Origin: JANMES01 sp038329865
Lineage (GTDB): Bacteria > Planctomycetota > Phycisphaerae > Tepidisphaerales > Tepidisphaeraceae
Reading direction: 5' to 3'
NCBI GenBank assembly: GCA_038329865.1
Contig: JBBQNK010000018.1
Span: 21,513-85,512, forward strand
Length of the DNA stretch: 64,000 nt
Part shown: positions 27,656 through 34,922 of the stretch, one piece after another
How positions within the stretch are numbered: position 1 is the first letter of the stretch
Layout of the letters: each line of letters opens with the position of its first letter
Made by a program: the position numbers and the translations under genes
Notes under the pieces: generated by a model
Databases searched by the model: none
What the model was told of the DNA's origin: nothing
What the model saw: only the letters and a program-made list of their open reading frames with translations

Positions 27656-28111
27656 ATGGCTTCTGATATCGACAGCAACGATGTGATGATCCGCCTGGGC
27701 GTTGGCGCGTTAGTGCTGATTCTTGCCGTCGTCGGCTGGCGCGTGTTTCACCCGAAGACCGTTTTCGCCGCCGACGGAACCGATTGGCGATGGGACAGCG
27801 CCGTCGAGCAAAGCAAGGCATCGCACCAGCCCGCTCTCGTGCTGGTGACGGCCGACTGGTGCCCCGCCTGTCGGAATCTGCACGCCAATGTGCTCGCGCA
27901 ATCACAGGTGCGCAGCGAAATCGACAGCCACTACACTTATCTCGTATTGAACATGACCAATCCCACGCGCGCTGAAAGCGAACGGGCACAAAAGTTGAAC
28001 ATTACGTATTTCCCTACACTCATCCGCTACGACCGCGACGGGAATGAGTCCGGCCGAACGAATTTCCTTTCGCAGCAGGCGATGTTGGACTGGCTGCGCG
28101 AAGGCGAGTGA
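27656..28111 (+). CDS. Membrane-anchored thioredoxin-like protein
   Basis: A 151-residue protein with one membrane helix (about 13-30, LGVGALVLILAVVGWRVF) and a thioredoxin fold facing the periplasm. The active site is CPAC (Cys69, Cys72) in VTADWCPACRN, and the cis-proline loop is YFPTLIRY. It follows the TadG-like gene after 21 bases with a GGGGGAA ribosome site, so the two are probably an operon. The TadG-like protein has three cysteines in its predicted extracytoplasmic part, a possible substrate. Whether it oxidises, reduces or isomerises disulfides cannot be told. Confidence 0.88.
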   Translation: MASDIDSNDVMIRLGVGALVLILAVVGWRVFHPKTVFAADGTDWRWDSAVEQSKASHQPALVLVTADWCPACRNLHANVLAQSQVRSEIDSHYTYLVLNMTNPTRAESERAQKLNITYFPTLIRYDRDGNESGRTNFLSQQAMLDWLREGE

Positions 28112-28123
28112 CGTGGTTCGACT

Positions 28124-29032
28124 TCAGTTCACTTTCCGCCAACCGGGTTCCGGATCAAAACTCTTGATCGACTTTGCCGCGTGCTCGGTCTCCTTGCCTA
28201 AATCGCGTTGATAAACCGTGCCCTCGTGATTGGTGATGAAAGTCATCACGCCGGATTTTCCGTACTCCGCGGGCCACGCGAGGATCGCTACGCCGCCGAT
28301 GAGTTTTCCGTCGACCATGTAGTCGTAAGCGCCATGGTTTGCGTGCGGGCCCTGCGCGGTAATGATTCGGTAGTAGTAGCCGTGGTACGGCTGGTGATGG
28401 CCGAGCTGGTAACCTTCCTCGGTCGCTTCGGCCACGAGCGGGCCTAGCGGGCTTTGCTCCTGGCCGTCCTTCGTTTCCCAGTACAGGCCGTTCTGTTGCC
28501 CGGCCTTGCTGATGAATTTTGTCGCGTACACCGGCGGGCCGGGCTTGGCGGCGGAGCGCTTCACGAAATCGCGCTCGGCATCGATGATCGCCATGCAAAC
28601 CTGGATGGCTGAGAGTTCATTTCGTCCGACGCGCCGATTGATCAGCTCGTCCTTGCCGCGATCGGTGTCGAACATCCACGTGCCAGCCTTGTCGTCCTTC
28701 ACTATCGGAATCGGGAACGGCCATTCGTTCTTGCCGATGGTCAACGTCATGCTTCCATCGGGCGCTGCGACGAGTTCATGCTGTTCGTCATACAACTGCA
28801 CGAACCGATCGGAAAGATTGCGGTCCTGAATCGGATCGCGGGAGACGAGCAGGTCCTTGCCGCTCGGGCCGAACACTTTGTTGAGCTGAGTTTCGGAACG
28901 ATTGCGCTCAGCGTCGGCAAGCGACTTGGCGGCGTCGTTGGGGGATTGGAAAGTCGCCTGGTGCGAGCAGCCCTGGCTTATCGCCAGAAGAATCGAGGCG
29001 AATACCCACATCAAAAAATGAGATCGAATCAC
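28124..29032 (-). CDS. DUF2950 family secreted protein
   Basis: A 302-residue protein of the DUF2950 family, recognised by the order FQSPNDAAKSLADAER, AWPAEYGKSGVMTFITN and HEGTVYQRDLG. It has an N-terminal hydrophobic segment ending in SQGC, consistent with a lipoprotein or secreted protein. The start is GTG 29032, because AAGGAG lies exactly 6 bases upstream; a TTG at 29056 is possible but has no ribosome site. It follows the DUF3300 gene by 20 bases; these two families are regularly encoded as a pair. The biochemical function of the pair is unknown. Confidence 0.87.
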   Translation of the reverse strand: MIRSHFLMWVFASILLAISQGCSHQATFQSPNDAAKSLADAERNRSETQLNKVFGPSGKDLLVSRDPIQDRNLSDRFVQLYDEQHELVAAPDGSMTLTIGKNEWPFPIPIVKDDKAGTWMFDTDRGKDELINRRVGRNELSAIQVCMAIIDAERDFVKRSAAKPGPPVYATKFISKAGQQNGLYWETKDGQEQSPLGPLVAEATEEGYQLGHHQPYHGYYYRIITAQGPHANHGAYDYMVDGKLIGGVAILAWPAEYGKSGVMTFITNHEGTVYQRDLGKETEHAAKSIKSFDPEPGWRKVN

Positions 29033-29052
29033 AAACGGCTCCTTGCGTTGCT

Positions 29053-30621
29053 TCAACGCCCGTTCCGAGAATTTCCGCCGGAACGTCCACCGCCGGAGTT
29101 ACCGCCGCCGTTGTTGGTCGGGGCGTTCGAATTGCCGCCGGAGGTTGCATTGCCCGGGCCGGAACTGGCGTTGCCTGGGCCTGAGCTTGCGTTGCCCGGG
29201 CCGCTGGAGTTGTAGTTGCTCGGCCCGCGATTTTCATTGGGCAATTGTCCGCCGCCCGATCCGCCGGATCGCGACGCCCCGCCGCTGCGCGACTCGCTGC
29301 CGCGCTGGCTTTCTGATCGCGTCGCGCGCCCGCCGTCCATGCCGCGCAGCGCGCCACCGGTATCAGTTGACCGACTCGGGTGCATCGGCCCGTTCAGACG
29401 CGAATCCTCCGCCGGCGGAGTCGGCTGCCTTACCTCTTCACGCGGAGTATCAGCGGAGTGAGAATCGCGACGCGTGTCCGGCGAGGCCGGCTGAGCGTGT
29501 GGCGTTTCAGCGGAGTGAGAGTCGCGATGCGTGTCCGGCGAGGCCCGCTGCGCGTGTGGCGAGTCGGCGGAATGCGAATCCCTGCGGATATCTTGCGGAG
29601 TCGGCTGTGCTTGCGGCTTACCTGCGATGTACCGCGGCGAGTCGTCACGGCCGCGATAAATTTCGCGATCGCGCTCTCCGGCAGCGGCGCGCTGCGGCGC
29701 GTTGAAACGCTGGGCCGTCACCGAGTCGCGATACCACACGCCGCGCCGGTGATCCGGGTCGTGCTGCCATTGGCCGGATTCGCCGTGGAAGTCCGGATCG
29801 TGCTTCACAACGATTGTGCGATACCGATCGCGATCGATCCGGCGGTTGTAATTTTCGTTGCGGCGGAAATCGATGATCACGTCGTGATGCCGCCAGTCCC
29901 ACGATCCCCACGCGTAGCCCCATGCCACGCCGTAACCGAAACCCGTGCCGTACCGGATCCCCGGTCCGCGGACGTAACCGGGCGGGTAGTAATAGTACGG
30001 CGGATACGTCGGCTCCCACCAAGGGCCGTAGATCACGTTCGGATCGTAGACGGGCACGTAAACGACATCAGGATTTGCAGGCTGGATGATGATCTCCGGC
30101 GGGCCGGAGGCGTTGTCGACGGTGACTTGCTGTTCGGCGGTTGTCTTCAGCGTGCCGGCCGCTTGCGCCTTGGCGCGAAGCGACTGAACGGTGTCCGAAA
30201 CCTGCTGCTCCTGGCTGAGGAATGCGTCGCCGAGTTGCGTGGTCCAATCGAGCTTCTCGGACATCATCGCCAACACTTGCGGGAAGTTGACGAGCGATTT
30301 AACGCTCGGATCCCAAGTCTGCTGCTCGAGCGCATCGGCCAATGGATCGCCCTTGAGCGCGGGGTTGGCCGTGACCCAGCGATCGGCCTGCACCACTTCG
30401 ATCGGATACGTGCTGGCCATCAACACCTGGCTGAGTAGTGAATCGGGGTAGAGTGCGATCGGTGCGAGCAATTGATCGAGTTGCGGCTGAGAGAAGGTCG
30501 GCCGCGCGGGCGCTGCGGGGGCGCCCGGTGGAATGGCGACCTCCTGGGCGGATCCGATCAGCGGGGCGACAGCTAATCCAGCGGCGACACAGACGACTTG
30601 CAACATACGGCGGGTATTCAT
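29053..30621 (-). CDS. DUF3300 family secreted protein with long repetitive tail
   Basis: A 522-residue protein with a signal peptide (MNTRRMLQVVCVAAGLAVAP, cleavage near GSAQ). Residues about 40-260 are DUF3300: QLDQLLAPIALYPDSLLSQV, YPIEVVQADRW, and PEIIIQPANPDVVYVPVYDP, then a Tyr/Pro-rich stretch. The C-terminal 200 residues are low complexity: three RDSHSA-containing units of 19 residues, then three SSGPGNA units, ending Gly/Asn/Arg-rich. It is the upstream member of the DUF3300-DUF2950 pair. An inverted repeat 67 bases before its start may be an operator. The tail looks unstructured and exported. Confidence 0.9.
   Translation of the reverse strand: MNTRRMLQVVCVAAGLAVAPLIGSAQEVAIPPGAPAAPARPTFSQPQLDQLLAPIALYPDSLLSQVLMASTYPIEVVQADRWVTANPALKGDPLADALEQQTWDPSVKSLVNFPQVLAMMSEKLDWTTQLGDAFLSQEQQVSDTVQSLRAKAQAAGTLKTTAEQQVTVDNASGPPEIIIQPANPDVVYVPVYDPNVIYGPWWEPTYPPYYYYPPGYVRGPGIRYGTGFGYGVAWGYAWGSWDWRHHDVIIDFRRNENYNRRIDRDRYRTIVVKHDPDFHGESGQWQHDPDHRRGVWYRDSVTAQRFNAPQRAAAGERDREIYRGRDDSPRYIAGKPQAQPTPQDIRRDSHSADSPHAQRASPDTHRDSHSAETPHAQPASPDTRRDSHSADTPREEVRQPTPPAEDSRLNGPMHPSRSTDTGGALRGMDGGRATRSESQRGSESRSGGASRSGGSGGGQLPNENRGPSNYNSSGPGNASSGPGNASSGPGNATSGGNSNAPTNNGGGNSGGGRSGGNSRNGR
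29147..29209. repeat. Three 21-base tandem repeats in the DUF3300 gene
   Basis: Units at 29147-29167, 29168-29188 and 29189-29209 encode seven-residue units (SGPGNAS register) on the minus strand. They differ by a few bases, so they are old or under protein-level selection. Confidence 0.85.
29450..29590. repeat. 57-base tandem repeats in the DUF3300 gene
   Basis: Two full units, 29450-29506 and 29507-29563, are about 90 percent identical and a partial third follows. They encode 19-residue units with RDSHSA and PHAQ words on the minus strand. Confidence 0.85.
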
Positions 30622-30687
30622 GGGTTCTCCGCTCTATCAGACCAATCCTAGCGCCGCTGGTTAGTAATGTGTAGCAACGGCAGACAC

Positions 30688-30706
30688 CTGTTATCCGACA
30701 TAACAG
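30688..30706 (-). promoter_or_regulatory. Candidate operator upstream of the DUF3300-DUF2950 operon
   Basis: CTGTTAT-CCGAC-ATAACAG is a perfect 7+7 inverted repeat with a 5-base centre, 67 bases before the DUF3300 start codon. Its size and A/T-rich ends resemble operators of TetR- or LacI-type regulators. No regulator gene is adjacent. Confidence 0.5.
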
Positions 30707-30730
30707 CCGGCCAATGCGGATGCGCTCGCA

Positions 30731-32161
30731 TCAATGTGCAATTCGGTGCGGTGCGGATTGCTTAAACATCGCCAGTGAAGCCGTTCGCGCCTCGGCATGA
30801 TCGATAATCGCCGGCGGATAATTCTTTGTCGGCGGCGGCGCGTGGATCAGATCGGCGGGCACGTCTTTCAATTCCGGCACGAATCGTCGGATGAATTTCC
30901 CGTCGGGATCAAAATTTTTGCTCTGCGTCGTCGGATTGAAAATGCGGAACCACGGCTGCGCGTCAGTGCCGGTGCTGGCGGACCATTGCCAGCCGCCGTT
31001 GTTCTGCGCGGTTTCGCCGTCGATCAGGTGCTGCATGAAATACCGCTCGCCCCACCGCCAATCGATCCGCAGATCCTTCGTAAGAAACATCGCCGTGATC
31101 ATGCGCAGGCGATTGTGCATCCACCCGGTGGTGTTCAACTGCCGCATGGCGGCGTCGACGATCGGAAAGCCGGTGCGCCCTTCGCACCACGCGGCGAAAT
31201 GCTTTTTGTCGTACGACCAGTTCAGATTATTCAGCTTTTCCTTGAACGGCTGCGTTTCAACGTGAGGAAAATTGAAAAGTATCTGCTGATAAAACTCGCG
31301 CCAGATAAGTTCGCCGATCCACGTCTCTGCGCCGACTGCGGCTTCCCGCGGGCGATCATGCGTTGCATTCAACGCCGCACGCAAACACTGTCGAACCGAA
31401 ATCGTCCCGTGCCGAAGGTGCGGCGACAATCGACTCGTCCCGTTGGCCAGTGCAGGCAGGTTGCGATTCAGTTTGTATTGATCGATCGGCCTGGCGCAGA
31501 AGGCCTTGAGCATTCGCCGCCCCGCCGATTCGCCGGCGGGAATCTCGATCGGATGTTTCAGCGGATGGCCGAGCAACTCGGCTGTCGGCAGCGGGAGCGT
31601 TTTGGCCGCCTTCAGCGTCGTCGCGAATTTCAACTTCGGCTTCGGCAGCGGGTCGGGCCCGAGCGGACCGAATTCGCCGGCGAGCTTCGCCATCCACGCT
31701 TTTCGGTACGGCGTGTAAACGGTGTACGGTTCCCCTTTGGAGGCGGAAAGAATCTCCTGCTCTTCGAAAATTACCAGGTCCTTAAACCCGCGAACCGATA
31801 CGCCGTGCTTCGGCAATTGCTCTTCAATCTGAAGATCGCGTTCGCAGGCACCCGGCGCGTAATCCTTGTTGTAGTAGACGGCCGACGCGGCGGTTTCATG
31901 CGCGAGACTTTTCAGCTCCTGCAACGGCTTGCCGTGGCGGATGATCAGGTCTCCACCGGCGGCGCGGAGTGCGTCGCGCAGCTCGCTAAGGCAGTCGATC
32001 ATGTAGCTGACGATCGGCGGGCCGCAGTCGGGGTGTTTGAGGACGGCGTCATCGAAAATGAACACCGGCACGATGCCGTCGGGAAAATCACGCGGGGCGT
32101 GGTGTAAAGCGGTCTGGTCGTGGAGTCGTAAATCGCGGCGGAACCAAACAATGGCGGGCAT
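30731..32161 (-). CDS. phr: Deoxyribodipyrimidine photolyase (class I CPD photolyase)
   Basis: A 476-residue flavoprotein that repairs cyclobutane pyrimidine dimers with blue light. The N-terminal antenna domain starts VWFRRDLRLHDQTAL. The FAD domain contains TSRLSPHLRHGTISVRQ, WIGELIWREFYQQIL and the strongly conserved TGWMHNRLRMITAMFLTKDL followed by the WRWGERYFMQHLIDGE and NNGGWQWSASTGTDA blocks, including the residues around the electron-transfer tryptophans. The antenna cofactor is not clear from sequence. It is divergent from a small membrane protein gene, and a palindrome lies in the shared promoter gap. Confidence 0.95.
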   Translation of the reverse strand: MPAIVWFRRDLRLHDQTALHHAPRDFPDGIVPVFIFDDAVLKHPDCGPPIVSYMIDCLSELRDALRAAGGDLIIRHGKPLQELKSLAHETAASAVYYNKDYAPGACERDLQIEEQLPKHGVSVRGFKDLVIFEEQEILSASKGEPYTVYTPYRKAWMAKLAGEFGPLGPDPLPKPKLKFATTLKAAKTLPLPTAELLGHPLKHPIEIPAGESAGRRMLKAFCARPIDQYKLNRNLPALANGTSRLSPHLRHGTISVRQCLRAALNATHDRPREAAVGAETWIGELIWREFYQQILFNFPHVETQPFKEKLNNLNWSYDKKHFAAWCEGRTGFPIVDAAMRQLNTTGWMHNRLRMITAMFLTKDLRIDWRWGERYFMQHLIDGETAQNNGGWQWSASTGTDAQPWFRIFNPTTQSKNFDPDGKFIRRFVPELKDVPADLIHAPPPTKNYPPAIIDHAEARTASLAMFKQSAPHRIAH

Positions 32162-32209
32162 GGCCCAAGCGTAGCGCGCCGGCAGTCAATCCTCCATCGC
32201 GATTACTGA

Positions 32210-32222
32210 TTCGCGGTGCGAA
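32210..32222. promoter_or_regulatory. Palindrome in the photolyase promoter gap
   Basis: TTCGC-GGT-GCGAA is a perfect 5+5 palindrome, 49 bases upstream of the photolyase start and 22 bases upstream of the divergent gene. It could be an operator for one or both. It does not match the LexA boxes I know. Confidence 0.4.
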
Positions 32223-32243
32223 TGTCGATAAACTGTGGTAGCC

Positions 32244-32672
32244 ATGGAGGCCAAGCTCCCGCAACTTCCGCCCGACGCACTCGCCGAGACCGGCGAATCC
32301 GCACCTACGTTGATGATGAAGCTCACCGTCTACGGCTCGCTGGCGCTGGCGGTGCTGCTGGCGCTGGCGCTGATCATCGGGACGGGCGTGCGCTGGATGA
32401 CGCAACCGACGCCGAGTTCGATCGTGATCTTTCACTCCGATGCCAGCCTGGTGGACAGCACGATCAGCATTCTGGATTCAGAAGGAACGAACGAGCGACG
32501 CGTGTCGATCGAAAAGACCGCAGATTTCGCCACGCCGATCTTTCTCGAGCCGGGGACTTACACCCTGACGGTAAGACACGCCGGCAACGTGATATACCAC
32601 GACTACATGTACGTAGCCGAAGGAAATCGCTACGACATCGATATCACGCCCCGCCCCGCCACCCGGCCCTAA
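32244..32672 (+). CDS. Single-pass membrane protein with short beta domain
   Basis: A 142-residue protein with a cytoplasmic N-terminus of about 25 residues, one membrane helix (about 28-49, YGSLALAVLLALALIIGTGV), and an extracytoplasmic domain of about 85 residues. That domain (SSIVIFHSD, FLEPGTYTLTVRHAGNVIYH) resembles a PEGA-like or Ig-like beta sandwich. I start at ATG 32244; a GTG at 32235 is also in frame. No enzyme motif is seen; function unknown. Confidence 0.72.
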   Translation: MEAKLPQLPPDALAETGESAPTLMMKLTVYGSLALAVLLALALIIGTGVRWMTQPTPSSIVIFHSDASLVDSTISILDSEGTNERRVSIEKTADFATPIFLEPGTYTLTVRHAGNVIYHDYMYVAEGNRYDIDITPRPATRP

Positions 32673-32775
32673 AACGGCTCGGCCGCTCATATCGCATGCA
32701 ATCCGGCGGGTGACTGTCGCGCAATCATGCGACCGCTCGAATTTCCTTCGCTCCATACGAACTCGCAGACACATC

Positions 32776-32818
32776 GCAAAGGGCGTTTGCTCCGAAGGTT
32801 AACGCACCGAGAACGCCC
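32776..32818 (+). promoter_or_regulatory. Possible structured leader before the small secreted protein gene
   Basis: Two competing hairpins can form: GCAAA (32776-32780) with TTTGC (32786-32790), or GGGCGTT (32781-32787) with AACGCCC (32812-32818). The position, 60-100 bases before the start, would fit an RNA switch, but I find no match to a known riboswitch core and the evidence is weak. Confidence 0.25.
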
Positions 32819-32877
32819 GCCCGCCGAGTTCGGCACGCCGTTTGTTTAGCTTCTTCCGAGGGAAAAGGAAGAGTGCC

Positions 32878-33246
32878 ATGGATGTCGCTTTCTGTTCAAG
32901 CAGGAAATGGATTGGAAGTTCGTATCGGATCGGCGCCGGCTTGGCAGTGCTCATGCTCGCGTTTGCAACTTTCGCCCACGCCGGCACAGTCGGAAATTCT
33001 TTCGCGGAACCATCGCCCGTTGATTCATCGTTGACCGCGAATTCGTCGCCGATATTTTCGCCCCCGCCTTCTGGCGATTCGCAGTGGGCCGAAGAAACCT
33101 CCGTCCCGACTATTCCGCTGTCGGAGTTTAAATCGCAGGCCGTAGATTCGTCTAACCCGCCTTACACGCCGAGCAGTCTGCATCTGCTGGCGGTCGGGCT
33201 GGTGTTCCTCACGATCGTGCACAAGCTCAAGCTGATTCCGCGATGA
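32878..33246 (+). CDS. Small exported protein with C-terminal hydrophobic anchor
   Basis: A 122-residue protein with a signal peptide (IGAGLAVLMLAFATFAHA, cleavage after AHA near residue 35), a Ser/Pro-rich middle with no clear fold, and a C-terminal segment TPSSLHLLAVGLVFLTIVHK ending in a basic tail. The order short motif, hydrophobic helix, basic end is the layout of PEP-CTERM and similar sorting signals, though the PEP motif is not exact. AGGAAG precedes the ATG at 32878; a TTG start at 32842 is less likely. Function unknown. Confidence 0.68.
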   Translation: MDVAFCSSRKWIGSSYRIGAGLAVLMLAFATFAHAGTVGNSFAEPSPVDSSLTANSSPIFSPPPSGDSQWAEETSVPTIPLSEFKSQAVDSSNPPYTPSSLHLLAVGLVFLTIVHKLKLIPR

Positions 33247-33282
33247 TCGCAACGTATCGCCCGGGACAGTAAACTCCACCTC

Positions 33283-34233
33283 ATGATCGATTCGCCGCTC
33301 GTTGTTGTAACTGAGGGTTCCGACGCCGTCCCACTCGACTGGCTGAAGCAGAACGCCCGCGTAGTGGAGACCACGCCCGATTCTCCGGAATTTGCCGCGT
33401 TAATCAGCGAGGCCCAAGGCCTTCTCGTTCGAACGTACACGCAGGTTAACGCAGCGCTGCTCGATCGAATGCCGAAGCTAAAGGTCGTCGGCCGCGGCGG
33501 CGTGGGGCTGGAGAACATCGACGTTGACGCCTGCCGCGCTCGCGGGGTGCAGGTCGTCTTCACGCCCGACGCCAACACGCTCGCCGTCGGCGATTTCGTC
33601 GTCGGCTACGCGCTGCAGCTTTTGCGGCCGTGGAATTTTTTCCGCGACGCGGCGTATTCGCCCGCGGATTTCAAACGCGTTCGCAACACCGTGCGCGGGG
33701 TGCAGATGAATGAGTTGACCGTCGGCATCCTCGGCATGGGCCGAGTCGGTCGGCGCGTCGGGCACCTCTTCGCCAACGGATTCGGCAGCCGGGTGATTTA
33801 CAATGATTTGCTCGACGTGCATAGCCAGCTGAAATTCCCTGCGACGGCGGTCGAGAAGGATCAGCTCTATCGCGAAGCCGATATTCTCTCACTGCACGTC
33901 ACGATGTTGCCGGGCAATCACAATCTGATCGGCGCGGCGCAGTTGGCGGCGATGAAGCCGACGGCGATCCTGATCAACACCAGCCGCGGTGAAGTGGTCG
34001 ATGCGGCGGCACTGGCGGACGCGATCCGCCAAAAAAAGATCGCCGGCGCGGCGCTGGACGTCTTCGCCCCCGAGCCGCCCAAGCCTGATTTTCCGCTGCT
34101 CGGATTCGCCAACGTTCTGCTGACGCCTCACCTTGCGGCGCGGACTTATACGGCCATCGAAAATATGAGCTGGGTGGTGCGGGATGTACTGGAAGTGCTG
34201 AACGGCCGAGCGCCGAAATTCCCGGCCCCTTAA
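33283..34233 (+). CDS. D-2-hydroxyacid dehydrogenase (phosphoglycerate dehydrogenase-like)
   Basis: A 316-residue NAD-dependent dehydrogenase. The catalytic triad is visible as Arg in NTSRGEVVDAAAL, Glu in FAPEPPKPDFP and His in LTPHLAART, and the NAD loop as VGILGMGRVGRRVGHLFA. The N-terminal part KVVGRGGVGLENIDVDACRA is typical of SerA-type enzymes. There is no C-terminal ACT regulatory domain, so this is a short form. 3-phosphoglycerate is a possible substrate, but glyoxylate or hydroxypyruvate cannot be excluded. The gene starts 36 bases after the small exported protein. Confidence 0.88.
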   Translation: MIDSPLVVVTEGSDAVPLDWLKQNARVVETTPDSPEFAALISEAQGLLVRTYTQVNAALLDRMPKLKVVGRGGVGLENIDVDACRARGVQVVFTPDANTLAVGDFVVGYALQLLRPWNFFRDAAYSPADFKRVRNTVRGVQMNELTVGILGMGRVGRRVGHLFANGFGSRVIYNDLLDVHSQLKFPATAVEKDQLYREADILSLHVTMLPGNHNLIGAAQLAAMKPTAILINTSRGEVVDAAALADAIRQKKIAGAALDVFAPEPPKPDFPLLGFANVLLTPHLAARTYTAIENMSWVVRDVLEVLNGRAPKFPAP

Positions 34234-34249
34234 CCTGGCAAAATAAAAT

Positions 34250-34290
34250 CCGCCTGCGCCTCGGATTTCATCATGCCAAGTCGCAGGCGG
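34250..34290 (-). terminator. Possible terminator of the KGG-repeat gene
   Basis: CCGCCTGCG (34250-34258) and CGCAGGCGG (34282-34290) pair around a 23-base loop. On the minus strand ATTTTATTTTGCC follows. It lies between convergent genes; the long loop makes it less certain. Confidence 0.6.
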
Positions 34291-34320
34291 AAAATAATGT
34301 AGAGCTTGATCGAAGAATCC

Positions 34321-34662
34321 CTAAGCGACTTCTACCGCCGGGGCCATGTCGGATGACACCGCTTCCGATAGCGCTTCCTTGGGCTTGCCATTTTTGGCGT
34401 CGTGCCCATTGGAATCGTGCCCATTGTTGCGGGCGCGCTGAACGGCCGAGCGTTTACCACCAAGGCGGCCGATCTCCGCCATGTGGGCGCGATTGGCGCT
34501 GACGCGCTCGCCGCCCTTTCGACCCGCTGCGCGGGCCTCGTCGGCGGTAAATTCGTGAGCGGTTCCCTTCTCGTGGGCGGCCTTGCCGCCCTTGCGGGCG
34601 ATCTCACGCTGCTTTTCAAGATTCATCGACGCAAAACCGCGTGTGCTTGTATTACCTGGCAT
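34321..34662 (-). CDS. KGG-repeat (stress-induced) protein
   Basis: A 113-residue hydrophilic protein with the repeated motif seen in stress-induced GsiB/KGG proteins: GFASMNLEKQREIARKGGKA, then AAGRKGGERVSANRAHMAEI and GRLGGKRSA. These proteins are expressed under desiccation or starvation in many soil bacteria. The C-terminal part is rich in Gly, His, Asn and Asp (NNGHDSNGHDAKNG). GGAAAGGA precedes the ATG. Two small inverted repeats lie within 75 bases upstream. Confidence 0.87.
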   Translation of the reverse strand: MPGNTSTRGFASMNLEKQREIARKGGKAAHEKGTAHEFTADEARAAGRKGGERVSANRAHMAEIGRLGGKRSAVQRARNNGHDSNGHDAKNGKPKEALSEAVSSDMAPAVEVA

Positions 34663-34693
34663 GGGAGAATCCTTTCCAAGAGACTATTCGCAA

Positions 34694-34736
34694 CTCTTAA
34701 ATAAAGAGCTACTGAACAACAGTCGCCACCTGGCGA
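34694..34736 (-). promoter_or_regulatory. Two inverted repeats upstream of the KGG-repeat gene
   Basis: CTCTT-AAATA-AAGAG (34694-34708) and TCGCCA-CC-TGGCGA (34723-34736) lie 32 and 61 bases before the start. They are candidate regulator sites. The rest of the 260-base gap up to the lyase gene has lower GC than its surroundings and no gene I trust. Confidence 0.4.
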
Positions 34737-34922
34737 AACTTCATGCGTCTATCTTCTTCCGTATCGATAGGGGCTGGTATCGGGCTTTTACCGAAGCTCA
34801 GTCTGCCATCCCCCTAGGAGGATGGGGGAAGGCATTGAATAGCTCTCAATGGTAGGCGCGCAGAAGCGCCAGAGTGGCTGGCGATTTCGATTTTCGTGTC
34901 GAGGAATCGCGATTTAACCTGT

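Noticed and set aside
30797..32107. A 436-codon plus-strand frame over the photolyase gene
   Set aside because: Shadow of a clear photolyase; no motif, no ribosome site.
32760..32830. c-di-GMP riboswitch before the small exported protein
   Set aside because: A CGCAAAG word is present but the rest of the aptamer pattern is not.
34583..34855. A small plus-strand frame overlapping the KGG promoter
   Set aside because: No ribosome site, no similarity, overlaps the start of the KGG gene.
34850..34915. tRNA-like stretch (GCGCCAGAGTGGCTGGCGA)
   Set aside because: No T-loop consensus, no anticodon stem in the right place and no CCA-side stem.
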